From assembly GCA_934177995.1 (NCBI GenBank), contig CAKPPW010000001.1, positions 1-64,000 on the forward strand: a DNA stretch of 64,000 nucleotides, in the 5' to 3' direction. How positions within the stretch are numbered: position 1 is the first letter of the stretch; every line of letters begins with the position of its first letter. A program made the translations under genes and the position numbers. Shown here in pieces: positions 7,334-14,487 of this stretch. The notes under the pieces are model-generated. The model did no database searches and was not told the DNA's origin. It saw only the letters and a list, made by a program, of their open reading frames with translations. Source of the DNA: an uncultured Bacilli bacterium (GTDB taxonomy: Bacteria > Bacillota_I > Bacilli_A > RF39 > UBA660).

Positions 7334-8627
7334 ATTTATGTTTTTTTAATTTCTTTAATTTATGGTATAGATTAAAACTAATGTTATAAGTGTGATACCA
7401 AAACTTACTAATAATAAGGTCAAATTCACCAATTAATTCTACTACTTGTCCACCAAAGCTTTTCTTAAATAGATATAGTCCAATAAGAGGATTATCTTTA
7501 CTAAAGTCACCAGTGATACCATAGAAATTATAAGTATCATAACCATGTTCTACAGCATATTTAATACCTTCAAAGTGAAGAGTATAAGCAGACTGAAAAG
7601 ACATTAATTCTTTTTTACTACCACCAAATAAAGATAGAACCTCATTTCCATAGATTAGAAAGAGAATACCACCAAGAATAGGTTTAGCACCATATTCTTT
7701 TTTCATTAATTTAGACTTTTCTATATTTTTCTTAAGTCTTTCAATTTCTTCTTTATCTTTCTTTTGATTAGCATTATATTTCTTTTCATTCATTGGAATA
7801 TATTTATTATTAAACTTTTCTTCACGTTCTTTTATAGCAGTTTCTAGTTTTTTAATCTCTTCTTTAGTGTTTTTAATCTCTTCATCAAAATCGACTTCTG
7901 CTACTAAAATTTTTAAAATACCACTATCATGAAGAGTATCCCACATATTTTCATAATAAGAAAGTGGTCTATCAATAAAGTCTCTTCTTTCACCAGTATG
8001 TTGCATAATATCTTTAAATATTTTAATCTCATCCCTAGTTATTTCTCTTGATTTAACACCAAGTCTTTCGTTCTTCCTTAAAATTTGTCTAGTCTTAGAC
8101 TCCATATCTTTCATAACATCATCTAAAGAACGATTTTTAACAGTTATAGTATGCATCCATCTAGGTTGTAGAGTATCTTGCATTAGGTTAAATCCAAAAT
8201 GATGATAGCCAAGTGACTTTAAATTATCAACAGTATCACTATTATCAATACCATCTTTAACTAAGTCGCCATTTAAATCATGTTCTTTATACATAACGTA
8301 AGGATCTATTTTAATAAATATTCCTTTTTTCTCTTTAGCCCATTTCTTTATCTCCTTAGTAAAGGTAGTAAGTAGTTTTAAATCATGATAATCAATTAAA
8401 AAACCTCGAGGAGCATAAAACATTTTCTTTTTAATGACCGGTATTTCTTTAGCTAGAATTAGACTAGCTGCTTTAATCTCTTTTTTATTTTTTAATCCTA
8501 CATAATAAGCCTTCCAACCATTCTTTTTCTTTAAGTCAGCCCATTCTTTAGTTTGATGAAAGGTTATTTCATCACTCTTTATTGCCCAATTAGTGAATTC
8601 TTTAATTGTTAATGTTTCTAACTTCAT
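7332..8627 (-). CDS. FemAB-family peptidyltransferase (interpeptide bridge), copy 1
   Basis: A 431-residue cytosolic enzyme of the Fem family, which adds amino acids from aminoacyl-tRNA to the stem peptide of lipid II or related precursors. Signatures are HQTKEWADLKK near the N-terminus, MFYAPRGFLIDY (about 75-86), and the second GNAT-like half with YNFYGITGDFSKDNPLIGLYLFKKSFGG near the C-terminus. Between them (about 248-305) lies a charged coiled-coil hairpin resembling the seryl-tRNA-synthetase arm of FemA/FemX. AAGGAG precedes the start, which overlaps the 3' end of the upstream paralogue by 26 bases, so the two are co-translated. Which residue it adds cannot be read from sequence. Confidence 0.9.
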   Translation of the reverse strand: MKLETLTIKEFTNWAIKSDEITFHQTKEWADLKKKNGWKAYYVGLKNKKEIKAASLILAKEIPVIKKKMFYAPRGFLIDYHDLKLLTTFTKEIKKWAKEKKGIFIKIDPYVMYKEHDLNGDLVKDGIDNSDTVDNLKSLGYHHFGFNLMQDTLQPRWMHTITVKNRSLDDVMKDMESKTRQILRKNERLGVKSREITRDEIKIFKDIMQHTGERRDFIDRPLSYYENMWDTLHDSGILKILVAEVDFDEEIKNTKEEIKKLETAIKEREEKFNNKYIPMNEKKYNANQKKDKEEIERLKKNIEKSKLMKKEYGAKPILGGILFLIYGNEVLSLFGGSKKELMSFQSAYTLHFEGIKYAVEHGYDTYNFYGITGDFSKDNPLIGLYLFKKSFGGQVVELIGEFDLIISKFWYHTYNISFNLYHKLKKLKKHK

Positions 8628-9909
8628 CTTTTAACTCCTTCTTCTTTCTTTTCTTAATATAATTTCGATAGATTGGTACAAGTTTAGTAAAAGCAAAGTA
8701 GTAAATAGGTTTTAAGATATAGTCAAATTCACCCATAAATTCAATATAGTCTCCACCAAACTTTTTCTTAAACTCATGTAGGCCAAGTCTTGGATTATCT
8801 TTAGATAAATCACCTATTGTTCCAAACTGATCATATATCTCTATTCCTCTTTCTTTACAGAACTTTAAGTGTTCATAATAAGTATGGTAATTAGTATAAG
8901 TCTCTGTTAATAAATTATGGTTACCAGCATATAATACCCAAGCTTTGTTACCATAAGTTACAATCATGTGAGCAGATAAAGTTATTACTTTACCATACTC
9001 TTTTTCTATCTTTTTATACTTTTCTAAGTCTTCCGTTAATTTATCTTTTCTCCTTAATAATTCTTTCTGCTTATTCTTAGCACTTTTAGATGTCTTTTCC
9101 TTCTCTTTATTATATTCTTTTTCAACATCAGCTAAATCATTCTCTAAAATACTTATAATCTTTTCAAGATTAACTTTACCTAAGAATAAAAATACATCAT
9201 CAGTTTTCTTAAATAAACGATAAAGAGTTTCATAATACTCAAAAGGGTATGAGACAAAGTCTTTTCTATCCTCTGTTAACATCATTAATTGATAAAATTC
9301 ACCTAAATCTTTTTCACTACCAATTTCTACTTCTGTAGCTAACTTTAAGGATTTATTAATTCTTTGCATAGTAGTTTTAGAAAAGTGCTTTTCAATTTCT
9401 TCTAAGTCTTGCTTTAAATCTATTCTAAAAGTATAACGAGGTTGTCTAGTTTCAAAATTCTTAGTGAATCCTAAATGATGATATCCTAGTTTTAGTAAAC
9501 TATTCATTATCTTTTTCTCTTTTGCTTCTTCTAAAATAACTTCACCATCATATTTAGTTCTTTGCCATACTATATCAGGATCTAACTTAATATAAATAGC
9601 CTTTTTCTTTTTAGCAAATGAAACTAATTCTTTAGTAAAACTTTTAAGTAATTCAAAATCGTTAAAATCGATAACATAACCACGAGGGGCATAAAAATAA
9701 CATAAATTAAGAGGAAGATGTTTCTGTAAAAGTAGGGTAGCTGCCAAAATATTATCTTTTTCGTCCACTAATCCTAAATAATATGGTGTAAGATTCCTTT
9801 TTTCTTTTGATAATTCTCCCCAAGCTGCTGATTGTAAAAAATGACTCTTATATTTATTGTTTCTCACAAACTCATCAAACTTATCTATATTTAATTCTTT
9901 TAACTTCAT
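8602..9909 (-). CDS. FemAB-family peptidyltransferase (interpeptide bridge), copy 2
   Basis: A 435-residue paralogue of the adjacent enzyme, first in the pair. It has FLQSAAWGELSK near the N-terminus, CYFYAPRGYVIDF, a coiled-coil arm at about residues 262-322 rich in Lys/Glu, and YDQFGTIGDLSKDNPRLGLHEFKKKFGGDYIEF near the end. An upstream in-frame start at 9963 exists, but GAGGAAATAATT directly before 9909 marks the ATG chosen. Two successive enzymes suggest a bridge of at least two residues added in order, as with FemA and FemB. The conserved FYAPRGY motif argues that both copies are functional. Confidence 0.9.
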   Translation of the reverse strand: MKLKELNIDKFDEFVRNNKYKSHFLQSAAWGELSKEKRNLTPYYLGLVDEKDNILAATLLLQKHLPLNLCYFYAPRGYVIDFNDFELLKSFTKELVSFAKKKKAIYIKLDPDIVWQRTKYDGEVILEEAKEKKIMNSLLKLGYHHLGFTKNFETRQPRYTFRIDLKQDLEEIEKHFSKTTMQRINKSLKLATEVEIGSEKDLGEFYQLMMLTEDRKDFVSYPFEYYETLYRLFKKTDDVFLFLGKVNLEKIISILENDLADVEKEYNKEKEKTSKSAKNKQKELLRRKDKLTEDLEKYKKIEKEYGKVITLSAHMIVTYGNKAWVLYAGNHNLLTETYTNYHTYYEHLKFCKERGIEIYDQFGTIGDLSKDNPRLGLHEFKKKFGGDYIEFMGEFDYILKPIYYFAFTKLVPIYRNYIKKRKKKELKDEVRNINN

Positions 9910-9985
9910 AATTATTTCCTCATTTCTACTTAAAAGTATAGTATTTTCCTTGCTAAAAGTCAATTTTAGTATACCCAGATAACAG

Positions 9986-10714
9986 CTATTTTACTCTACT
10001 TAACCAGACAATAATTGGATAGTGATCACTAAAGTCTTTATATTTATCATCTTTTATAACTTTATACTTCAAAATATTCATTTCTCTACTTACAAAAACA
10101 TGGTCTATAGCATTATTTTTACTATGTGTCTTATAAGTTTTCTCTAAGACAGTTACTCTTTTAATACCTATTTTCTCTAACTTGTTAATAAAGTCTTTAA
10201 GTAGTGGATTATTAATTGTCATATTAAAGTCACCAGTTAAAATTACGGGATTAGTTTCTTTCTTTATATTCTCTAGAATAAAATCTAATTGTTTTTTCTT
10301 AACCTTATCATTTTTAACTGATAAATGAGTATTATAGAAAACAATTAATCCAAACTCTTTAGTATCAATATAAGCTTTGGTTAAAATTCTTGGAATAATA
10401 TTAGGTAAGAAAGGTAAATGACAAGTTTTACATTTAGTTACAGGTTCTTTACAGATTATACTGTTAGCTTCATCATATTTTTTTAAAACAACTAGTGGAT
10501 ATCTATATTTACCATTTATAGAATATTTATCATTAATCTCTTTTCTCGCTCGTTCTAAATACCAATAGACAAACTCTTGAGTTCCTAATATATCAATATT
10601 ATAATCATCTAAGAATTCTTTTAACAAAAGAACATTATCTTGGTTATTAAACTTACCATTATATCTCTTTAATTTAAATTTATTTTGAAGATTATAACTT
10701 CCTACTATAAGCAT
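9986..10714 (-). CDS. Endonuclease/exonuclease/phosphatase (EEP) family protein
   Basis: A 242-residue protein with all main EEP motifs: GSYNLQ (metal-binding Asn) at the start, LGTQEF (metal-binding Glu), FYNTHLS (His), LTGDFNMT (Asp/Asn) and FSDHYPIIVWL (the catalytic Asp-His pair at the end). The family hydrolyses phosphodiester bonds in nucleic acids, phosphoinositides or sphingomyelin, and substrate cannot be deduced. There is no signal peptide, so a cytosolic role is likely. A GAAGTG site precedes the start. It lies upstream of the FemAB pair on the same strand with a 76-base gap, and may or may not be co-transcribed. Confidence 0.85.
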   Translation of the reverse strand: MLIVGSYNLQNKFKLKRYNGKFNNQDNVLLLKEFLDDYNIDILGTQEFVYWYLERARKEINDKYSINGKYRYPLVVLKKYDEANSIICKEPVTKCKTCHLPFLPNIIPRILTKAYIDTKEFGLIVFYNTHLSVKNDKVKKKQLDFILENIKKETNPVILTGDFNMTINNPLLKDFINKLEKIGIKRVTVLEKTYKTHSKNNAIDHVFVSREMNILKYKVIKDDKYKDFSDHYPIIVWLSRVK

Positions 10715-10731
10715 CTAATCACTTCTTTCTT

Positions 10732-10758
10732 AACAAAAAGGTAGACAACACTGTCTAC
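10732..10758 (-). terminator. Rho-independent terminator
   Basis: A perfect 7-bp stem GTAGACA (10741-10747) / TGTCTAC (10752-10758) with a 4-base loop. On the minus strand it is followed by a T-run (plus 10733-10739), ending the small coiled-coil gene. Confidence 0.75.
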
Positions 10759-10764
10759 ACTATT

Positions 10765-11010
10765 TTACATCATATATTTATTATTTGCACTACCATATCC
10801 GGTGTTTTGACTAGAATATGGAGTTATTAAATTATTTTCTAAGTTACTAACTCTATTATCTAGTCTTCTAAGTTGTCTTTCCATTCTGTTTATTTGATTT
10901 TCTAACATTTGTATTTTTTCCTGACAATTACTTCCCATTCCTTGATTTTGACCTTGATTTGGATCAAAAGCAGGTGGGAACATATTATAAGGTGGCATTT
11001 GATTCATCAT
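10765..11010 (-). CDS. Small coiled-coil protein with Pro/Gln/Asn-rich ends
   Basis: An 81-residue protein: a low-complexity N-terminus (PPYNMFPPAFDPNQGQNQG), a central heptad-like segment of about 35 residues (EKIQMLENQINRMERQLRRLDNRV) that should form a coiled coil, and a Ser/Tyr/Gly/Asn-rich tail. This organisation is seen in small spore-coat-like or surface-associated proteins of Bacillota, but I do not recognise a family. Two adjacent ATGs at 11010 and 11007 follow an AAAGGA site; I take the first. It has its own terminator and is divergent from trmB, so it is an independent unit. Confidence 0.7.
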   Translation of the reverse strand: MMNQMPPYNMFPPAFDPNQGQNQGMGSNCQEKIQMLENQINRMERQLRRLDNRVSNLENNLITPYSSQNTGYGSANNKYMM

Positions 11011-11086
11011 ATTTATCCATTCCTTTCGCTTTATTATATGCAAACTTATTATACATGTGTTAAACTATTAACGAGGAAGTGATAAC

Positions 11087-11701
11087 ATGCGTATAAGAAA
11101 TGTAAAAAATAAAGAAGAAATACTTGATAATTGTTCTTTTCTTTTGAATAATCCTAAAGAATATAAAGGTAAATTTAAAGAATTATTTAATAATGATAAT
11201 CCTATCTACTTAGAAATAGGTATGGGCAAAGGACAGTTTATTTATCAAAATGCTAAAAAGTATAAAGATATAAACTTTATTGGCATAGAAAGATTTGATA
11301 GTATTATGGCTAAGGCTATCCTAAAGATGGAAAAACTAGATAATCTAATACTAATTAAATATGATGCTAACTTAATTAGTGATTTATTTGACCATGAAAT
11401 AGATAAAATATATTTAAACTTTTCTGATCCTTGGCCTAAAAATCGACATGAAAATAGAAGATTAACTAGTAAGCTATTCCTAGAAAAATATAAAAATATT
11501 TTTAAAGATAAGGAAAGGATAGAAGTAAGAACTGATAATAGAGATTTCTTCTTGTATTCAGTAGAATCACTTGGTGATATGGGTTACTTATTAAACGATG
11601 TATCATTTAATTATCAGTCACCTGATTTAATAATGACTGAATATGAGAGTAAATTTAGGGGAAAAGGTGCAAATATTTATCATCTTTTTGCAGAAAAATG
11701 A
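11087..11701 (+). CDS. trmB: tRNA (guanine-N7-)-methyltransferase
   Basis: Methylates N7 of G46 in the tRNA variable loop using S-adenosylmethionine. The 204-residue length is typical. The SAM-binding motif LEIGMGKGQFI (about 44-54), GIERFD, and the family-specific SDPWPKNRHENRRLT (about 118-132), containing the substrate-recognition and catalytic region, are intact. The end (LIMTEYESKFRGKGANIYHL) matches the expected C-terminal signature TxYExxFxxxGxxI. An ACGAGGAAGTGA ribosome site precedes ATG 11087. It ends in TGA, one of the genes showing that TGA is a stop here. It is followed by a separately promoted lipoprotein operon. Confidence 0.97.
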   Translation: MRIRNVKNKEEILDNCSFLLNNPKEYKGKFKELFNNDNPIYLEIGMGKGQFIYQNAKKYKDINFIGIERFDSIMAKAILKMEKLDNLILIKYDANLISDLFDHEIDKIYLNFSDPWPKNRHENRRLTSKLFLEKYKNIFKDKERIEVRTDNRDFFLYSVESLGDMGYLLNDVSFNYQSPDLIMTEYESKFRGKGANIYHLFAEK

Positions 11702-11721
11702 TTTAAAAAGTCAATATTATT

Positions 11722-11730
11722 TGTTATAAT
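11722..11730 (+). promoter_or_regulatory. Extended -10 promoter for the lipoprotein operon
   Basis: TGT followed by TATAAT (11725-11730), 20 bases before the start codon; no good -35 is visible. Confidence 0.5.
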
Positions 11731-11750
11731 AAGATAAGAGTAGGTGAAAT

Positions 11751-12431
11751 ATGAAAAAGAAAATACTATTTCTTTCACTTCTTTGTTTTGTAGTAACTGG
11801 TTGTAGTAATCTCTCTAATAAAAGTATAGATTCTTTATTACCAATATTACTTAAAGAAAATAATAAACATTATAATGTTGTTTATGATGGATATAAATAC
11901 TATATTCCAAAAGGGATAAGATTTACCTCTAAGAAAGATTATAATGCTGTTTTACTTGATGAGAAAAATAGAAGTTATTATTTCTATAGTGATGTAATTC
12001 GTTATTATAATAAAGAGAAGTTGGATTATAAAGTTAATAAGGATGCATACTATTCTAAAAAATTAAATTATAATGGTAAGAGTGGTTACTTGGAGATAAC
12101 TAAGCTTGATAAAGATGATTCATATTTTATTGAATTTATGTATAATTATGGAAAGATAGAAGCGATAGTTAAAGAAAAAGAGATAACAGAAGTATTACCA
12201 TATATGAGTTCTATTTTAAATTCTATAACGTATAACAGAGTAGTTTTAGATACTTTAATTGGTACTAAAGTTCTTAATTATAAAGAAGAAACTTATAATG
12301 TTATGAAACCTAAAGGTAATGAAAAAACTAAAGAAAGTTATCTTGACTATGAAGAAAAATATGGTACTTATGAAGGATATACTGAAAAGAATACAGATGA
12401 AGATAAAATAGATATTGAAGAGTCAGAATAA
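11751..12431 (+). CDS. Lipoprotein of unknown function
   Basis: A 226-residue protein with a lipoprotein signal: MKKK, a hydrophobic core and the lipobox VTGC with Cys18 as the lipidation site, so it should sit on the outer face of the membrane. The mature part is Lys/Tyr-rich with an acidic C-terminal tail and no domain I recognise. Its fold appears alpha/beta, with repeated GYKYYIPKGI-like strands. It heads a run of four same-strand genes (to 14118) with short gaps, and the next gene begins 13 bases after its stop. A role in the envelope or in division is suggested only by these neighbours. Confidence 0.8.
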   Translation: MKKKILFLSLLCFVVTGCSNLSNKSIDSLLPILLKENNKHYNVVYDGYKYYIPKGIRFTSKKDYNAVLLDEKNRSYYFYSDVIRYYNKEKLDYKVNKDAYYSKKLNYNGKSGYLEITKLDKDDSYFIEFMYNYGKIEAIVKEKEITEVLPYMSSILNSITYNRVVLDTLIGTKVLNYKEETYNVMKPKGNEKTKESYLDYEEKYGTYEGYTEKNTDEDKIDIEESE

Positions 12432-12444
12432 TGAGGTGAATAAA

Positions 12445-13389
12445 GTGAAAATACTAGATAAGTTAAAGAATGCTCTTTTTGAAGAAGAGTATGTAGAAGT
12501 AGAAGAAAAAAAGGATAAAAAGGAAAAACCTATTGCTAAGAAGATAGTTTTACCAGAAACTAGAAGAGAAAGAAGAGAAGAAGCTGTCTTTGAAGAAGAT
12601 GAGGTAAAGGAAGAATTACCAAAAGAAGAAAAGAAGACTTTTAAGTTTCCAGCTATTAGTGAAGATGATTTTGTTGATATTAGAGAAAAAACACCTACAA
12701 GAGTTGAGGAAAAACCAAAACCTGTAGAAAGAAGAGAAGTACCACAAGATTTTCATCCAGCTTATCCACCAAGACCTGTGGAAAAAAAGCCTGAGAAGCT
12801 TCCTTATGGAAATAAAAAAGATGAGATTAAGATTGAAAGTTATGGAACTTATGAGAAGAAAGAAACAAAGAAAACTTTTCATCCATCACCTGTTATTTCA
12901 CCAATTTATGGTTTAATTGATTCTGGTGAAACGAAAGAAGAAGTTACAACAAAGAAGGAAGTTAGAATAACAAGTAGTTATTCATCTAAAAAATTAGATG
13001 TAGATAGTGTTAGAGCTAAAGCTTATGGTGGTAATGATGATATTTTTGATGAAGAGTTAACATCTAGTGCTAAAGAAAAAAAAGATGATGATTATTTAGA
13101 TGATAGAAAAAAGTATAAAGAAATTAGTGAGGAAGAAGCAGATACTAATTCTATGTTAGAAGATATTACTGATAATACTCCTGCTGTTCCAAAGGTAACT
13201 GTAGGAGATGCTGAGGAATATTTTGAAGATTTAGGATTAGAATATAATGTTGACTATAAAGATATTTCTCATGAAAGAAAAACTGGTAGAAGAAGTGATT
13301 TAAGACATAAAGAAGATACAGAACCAGAACTTGAAGATAATTTATTTGATTTATTTGATTCAATGTATGAAGATTCTAATAAAGATTAG
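12445..13389 (+). CDS. Highly charged, largely disordered cytosolic protein
   Basis: A 314-residue protein rich in Glu, Lys, Asp and Pro with no hydrophobic segment. It begins with a short amphipathic stretch (MKILDKLKNALFEEEYVEVE), which could be a membrane- or partner-binding helix. A conserved-looking island, FHPSPVISPIYGLID (about residues 150-164), stands in otherwise low-complexity sequence, and the end is acidic (LEDNLFDLFDSMYED). GAGGTG at 12433-12438 precedes the GTG at 12445, which I chose over the upstream in-frame ATG 12415 inside the previous gene. I recognise no family; such proteins in this operon position may be division or envelope scaffolds, but that is a guess. Confidence 0.75.
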   Translation: MKILDKLKNALFEEEYVEVEEKKDKKEKPIAKKIVLPETRRERREEAVFEEDEVKEELPKEEKKTFKFPAISEDDFVDIREKTPTRVEEKPKPVERREVPQDFHPAYPPRPVEKKPEKLPYGNKKDEIKIESYGTYEKKETKKTFHPSPVISPIYGLIDSGETKEEVTTKKEVRITSSYSSKKLDVDSVRAKAYGGNDDIFDEELTSSAKEKKDDDYLDDRKKYKEISEEEADTNSMLEDITDNTPAVPKVTVGDAEEYFEDLGLEYNVDYKDISHERKTGRRSDLRHKEDTEPELEDNLFDLFDSMYEDSNKD

Positions 13390-13415
13390 TTATAATAGAG
13401 AAAGGAAGACTGATT

Positions 13416-13712
13416 ATGGAATTTGTCAATGTGTTTTTACCAGCAGTAATGTATAGTCTTTTAATTGTTCTTATTATTGTACTGATTATCTTAGGTATTA
13501 GAGCAATAGAAACAGTTACTAGAATTAATACACTCTTAGATGATTTAGAAAAGAAAATGGACTCTATGAGTGGACTATTTAATGTAATGGATTTTATTAC
13601 TACTAAGGCAACTGTTGTTACTGATACTATCGCATCAACAATAATGGGGACAATTAAAAGTTTGGTAAAAAAAAGAAAACAGAAAAAGGAGGATGTTGAA
13701 GATGAGTTGTGA
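13416..13712 (+). CDS. Single-TM protein, DUF948-like
   Basis: A 98-residue protein with an N-terminal hydrophobic helix (about 8-30), then a predicted amphipathic or coiled segment (INTLLDDLEKKMDSMSGLFNVMDFITTKATVV) and a basic tail. This matches the general organisation of DUF948 proteins, which in Bacilli are usually encoded directly before a YtxH-domain protein, as here. Its end overlaps the start region of the YtxH gene by 11 bases, implying coupling. Function in the family is unknown, with links to general stress and the envelope. It ends in TGA. A GAAAGGAAG site precedes the start. Confidence 0.75.
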   Translation: MEFVNVFLPAVMYSLLIVLIIVLIILGIRAIETVTRINTLLDDLEKKMDSMSGLFNVMDFITTKATVVTDTIASTIMGTIKSLVKKRKQKKEDVEDEL

Positions 13713-14118
13713 AAAAAATAAAAGTGGACTAGGTAAGTTCATTGCAGGAGCTGCTATTGGAGCAGGATTAGGTATTTTATTCGCTCCTAAAAAAGGTAGT
13801 GAGACTAGAAGAGAATTAAAAGAAAAGATGGATGAATTAGTTAATAAAGCTAAGGACATCGATATGGATGAAGTTAAAGAGACTTTTGAAAGAAAAGTTG
13901 ATGAAATCAAGGAAGAATTAGAAGACCTTGATAAAGAAAAGGCTTTAAAGATAGCTAAAAAGAAAGCAGCAGATATTAAGAAAAAATGTCAAGAGTTAGT
14001 TAATCTTGCTGTAGAAAAAGGAACACCTGTTTTAGAAAAAGCAGCAGAAGATATGCGTCTTAAAGCTATTGATGTTACTAATGAAGTGTTAGAAAAATTA
14101 GAAGCAGCAGGAAAATAA
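13702..14118 (+). CDS. YtxH-domain protein
   Basis: A 138-residue protein whose start, SGLGKFIAGAAIGAGLGILFAPKKGSETRREL, is the YtxH signature: a glycine-rich hydrophobic helix followed by FAPKxGxExR. The rest is a long charged helix rich in Lys and Glu, probably a coiled coil. In Bacillus the ytxGHJ genes belong to the general stress response; the molecular role is not known. AAGGAGG at 13686-13692 touches the ATG at 13693, so the next ATG at 13702, 9 bases away, is the likelier start. It overlaps the preceding DUF948-like gene and ends the operon. Confidence 0.88.
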   Translation: MSCEKNKSGLGKFIAGAAIGAGLGILFAPKKGSETRRELKEKMDELVNKAKDIDMDEVKETFERKVDEIKEELEDLDKEKALKIAKKKAADIKKKCQELVNLAVEKGTPVLEKAAEDMRLKAIDVTNEVLEKLEAAGK

Positions 14119-14126
14119 AAATGTTT

Positions 14127-14213
14127 AAGAAAGTAGAGGTGTCCCACTCATGAACAATATAAGTTTACATCTAGTTAACATAGGGGGGTATTAAGTAACA
14201 AAACTACTTTCTT
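14127..14213 (+). other. Candidate structured RNA element enclosing a micro-ORF
   Basis: A perfect 10-bp pair AAGAAAGTAG (14127-14136) and CTACTTTCTT (14204-14213) encloses 67 bases. The element follows the YtxH stop by 8 bases and is followed by TTTATT, so it might act as a weak terminator or as a discrete RNA fold. Inside it is a 14-codon ORF with a well-spaced ribosome site. I could not match it to a known riboswitch or small-RNA class by eye. Confidence 0.4.
14150..14194 (+). CDS. Putative 14-residue micro-ORF
   Basis: ATG at 14150 reads MNNISLHLVNIGGY and stops with TAA. AGAGGTG at 14135-14141 lies 8 bases upstream, an optimal spacing. The whole ORF is inside the 10-bp hairpin described for 14127-14213. 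It could be a leader peptide or a tiny hydrophobic peptide; with so few codons, chance is a serious alternative. Confidence 0.3.
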   Translation: MNNISLHLVNIGGY

Positions 14214-14229
14214 TTATTGTGTAGTAATA

Positions 14230-14265
14230 AAGATAGAGCTATGAGACTAGTCCTATCTTTTTTGC
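14230..14265 (+). terminator. Rho-independent terminator
   Basis: AAGATAG (14230-14236) pairs with CTATCTT (14253-14259), with a small inner GACTAGTC palindrome, followed by a T-run to 14263. It closes the upstream operon or the hairpin RNA before the TasA-like gene. Confidence 0.6.
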
Positions 14266-14313
14266 TATGCTCCAAAAATGGTTATATAGCCAAATGTCTA
14301 AATACAATTTTTA

Positions 14314-14322
14314 TGATATGAT
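14314..14322 (+). promoter_or_regulatory. Possible extended -10 promoter
   Basis: TGA followed by TATGAT (14317-14322) lies 58 bases before the 35-aa ORF. The -35 region is poor. The rest of 14266-14361 shows no gene. Confidence 0.3.
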
Positions 14323-14379
14323 TAAAATGTCAAGAATAATGATATTTATAAAATAAAGAATGGAAGGTGTGAGACAGTG

Positions 14380-14487
14380 ATGAGAGCAGTAATATCAAAC
14401 TGTCAAAGTAATAAATTAACGATAAAAAGGTATGAATCTATCATTTTGAGTAATACTAAAATAAAAGAGGTGGTAGAAGATGAATAA
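14380..14487 (+). CDS. 35-residue small ORF translationally coupled to the TasA-like gene
   Basis: ATG 14380 (in frame with a GTG at 14377) is preceded by GGAAGGTG at 14362-14369, about 10 bases away. It encodes 35 residues beginning MRAVISNCQSNKLTIKRYES, polar and basic with an acidic end (KEVVEDE), with no membrane segment. Its last 8 bases overlap the start of the following gene (ATGAATAA shared), and the GAGGTGG that serves that gene lies inside this ORF. It is a candidate leader peptide or small partner protein. Confidence 0.5.
   Translation: MRAVISNCQSNKLTIKRYESIILSNTKIKEVVEDE

Noticed and set aside
12616..12882. Open frame on the minus strand opposite the acidic protein gene
   Set aside because: It is a mirror of the Glu/Lys-rich coding sequence (giving Phe/Ser/Leu-rich text), has no ribosome site and lies wholly within a well-supported gene.
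14127..14213. Known riboswitch or SRP/6S RNA identity for the hairpin element
   Set aside because: None of the core motifs I know for those classes is present.
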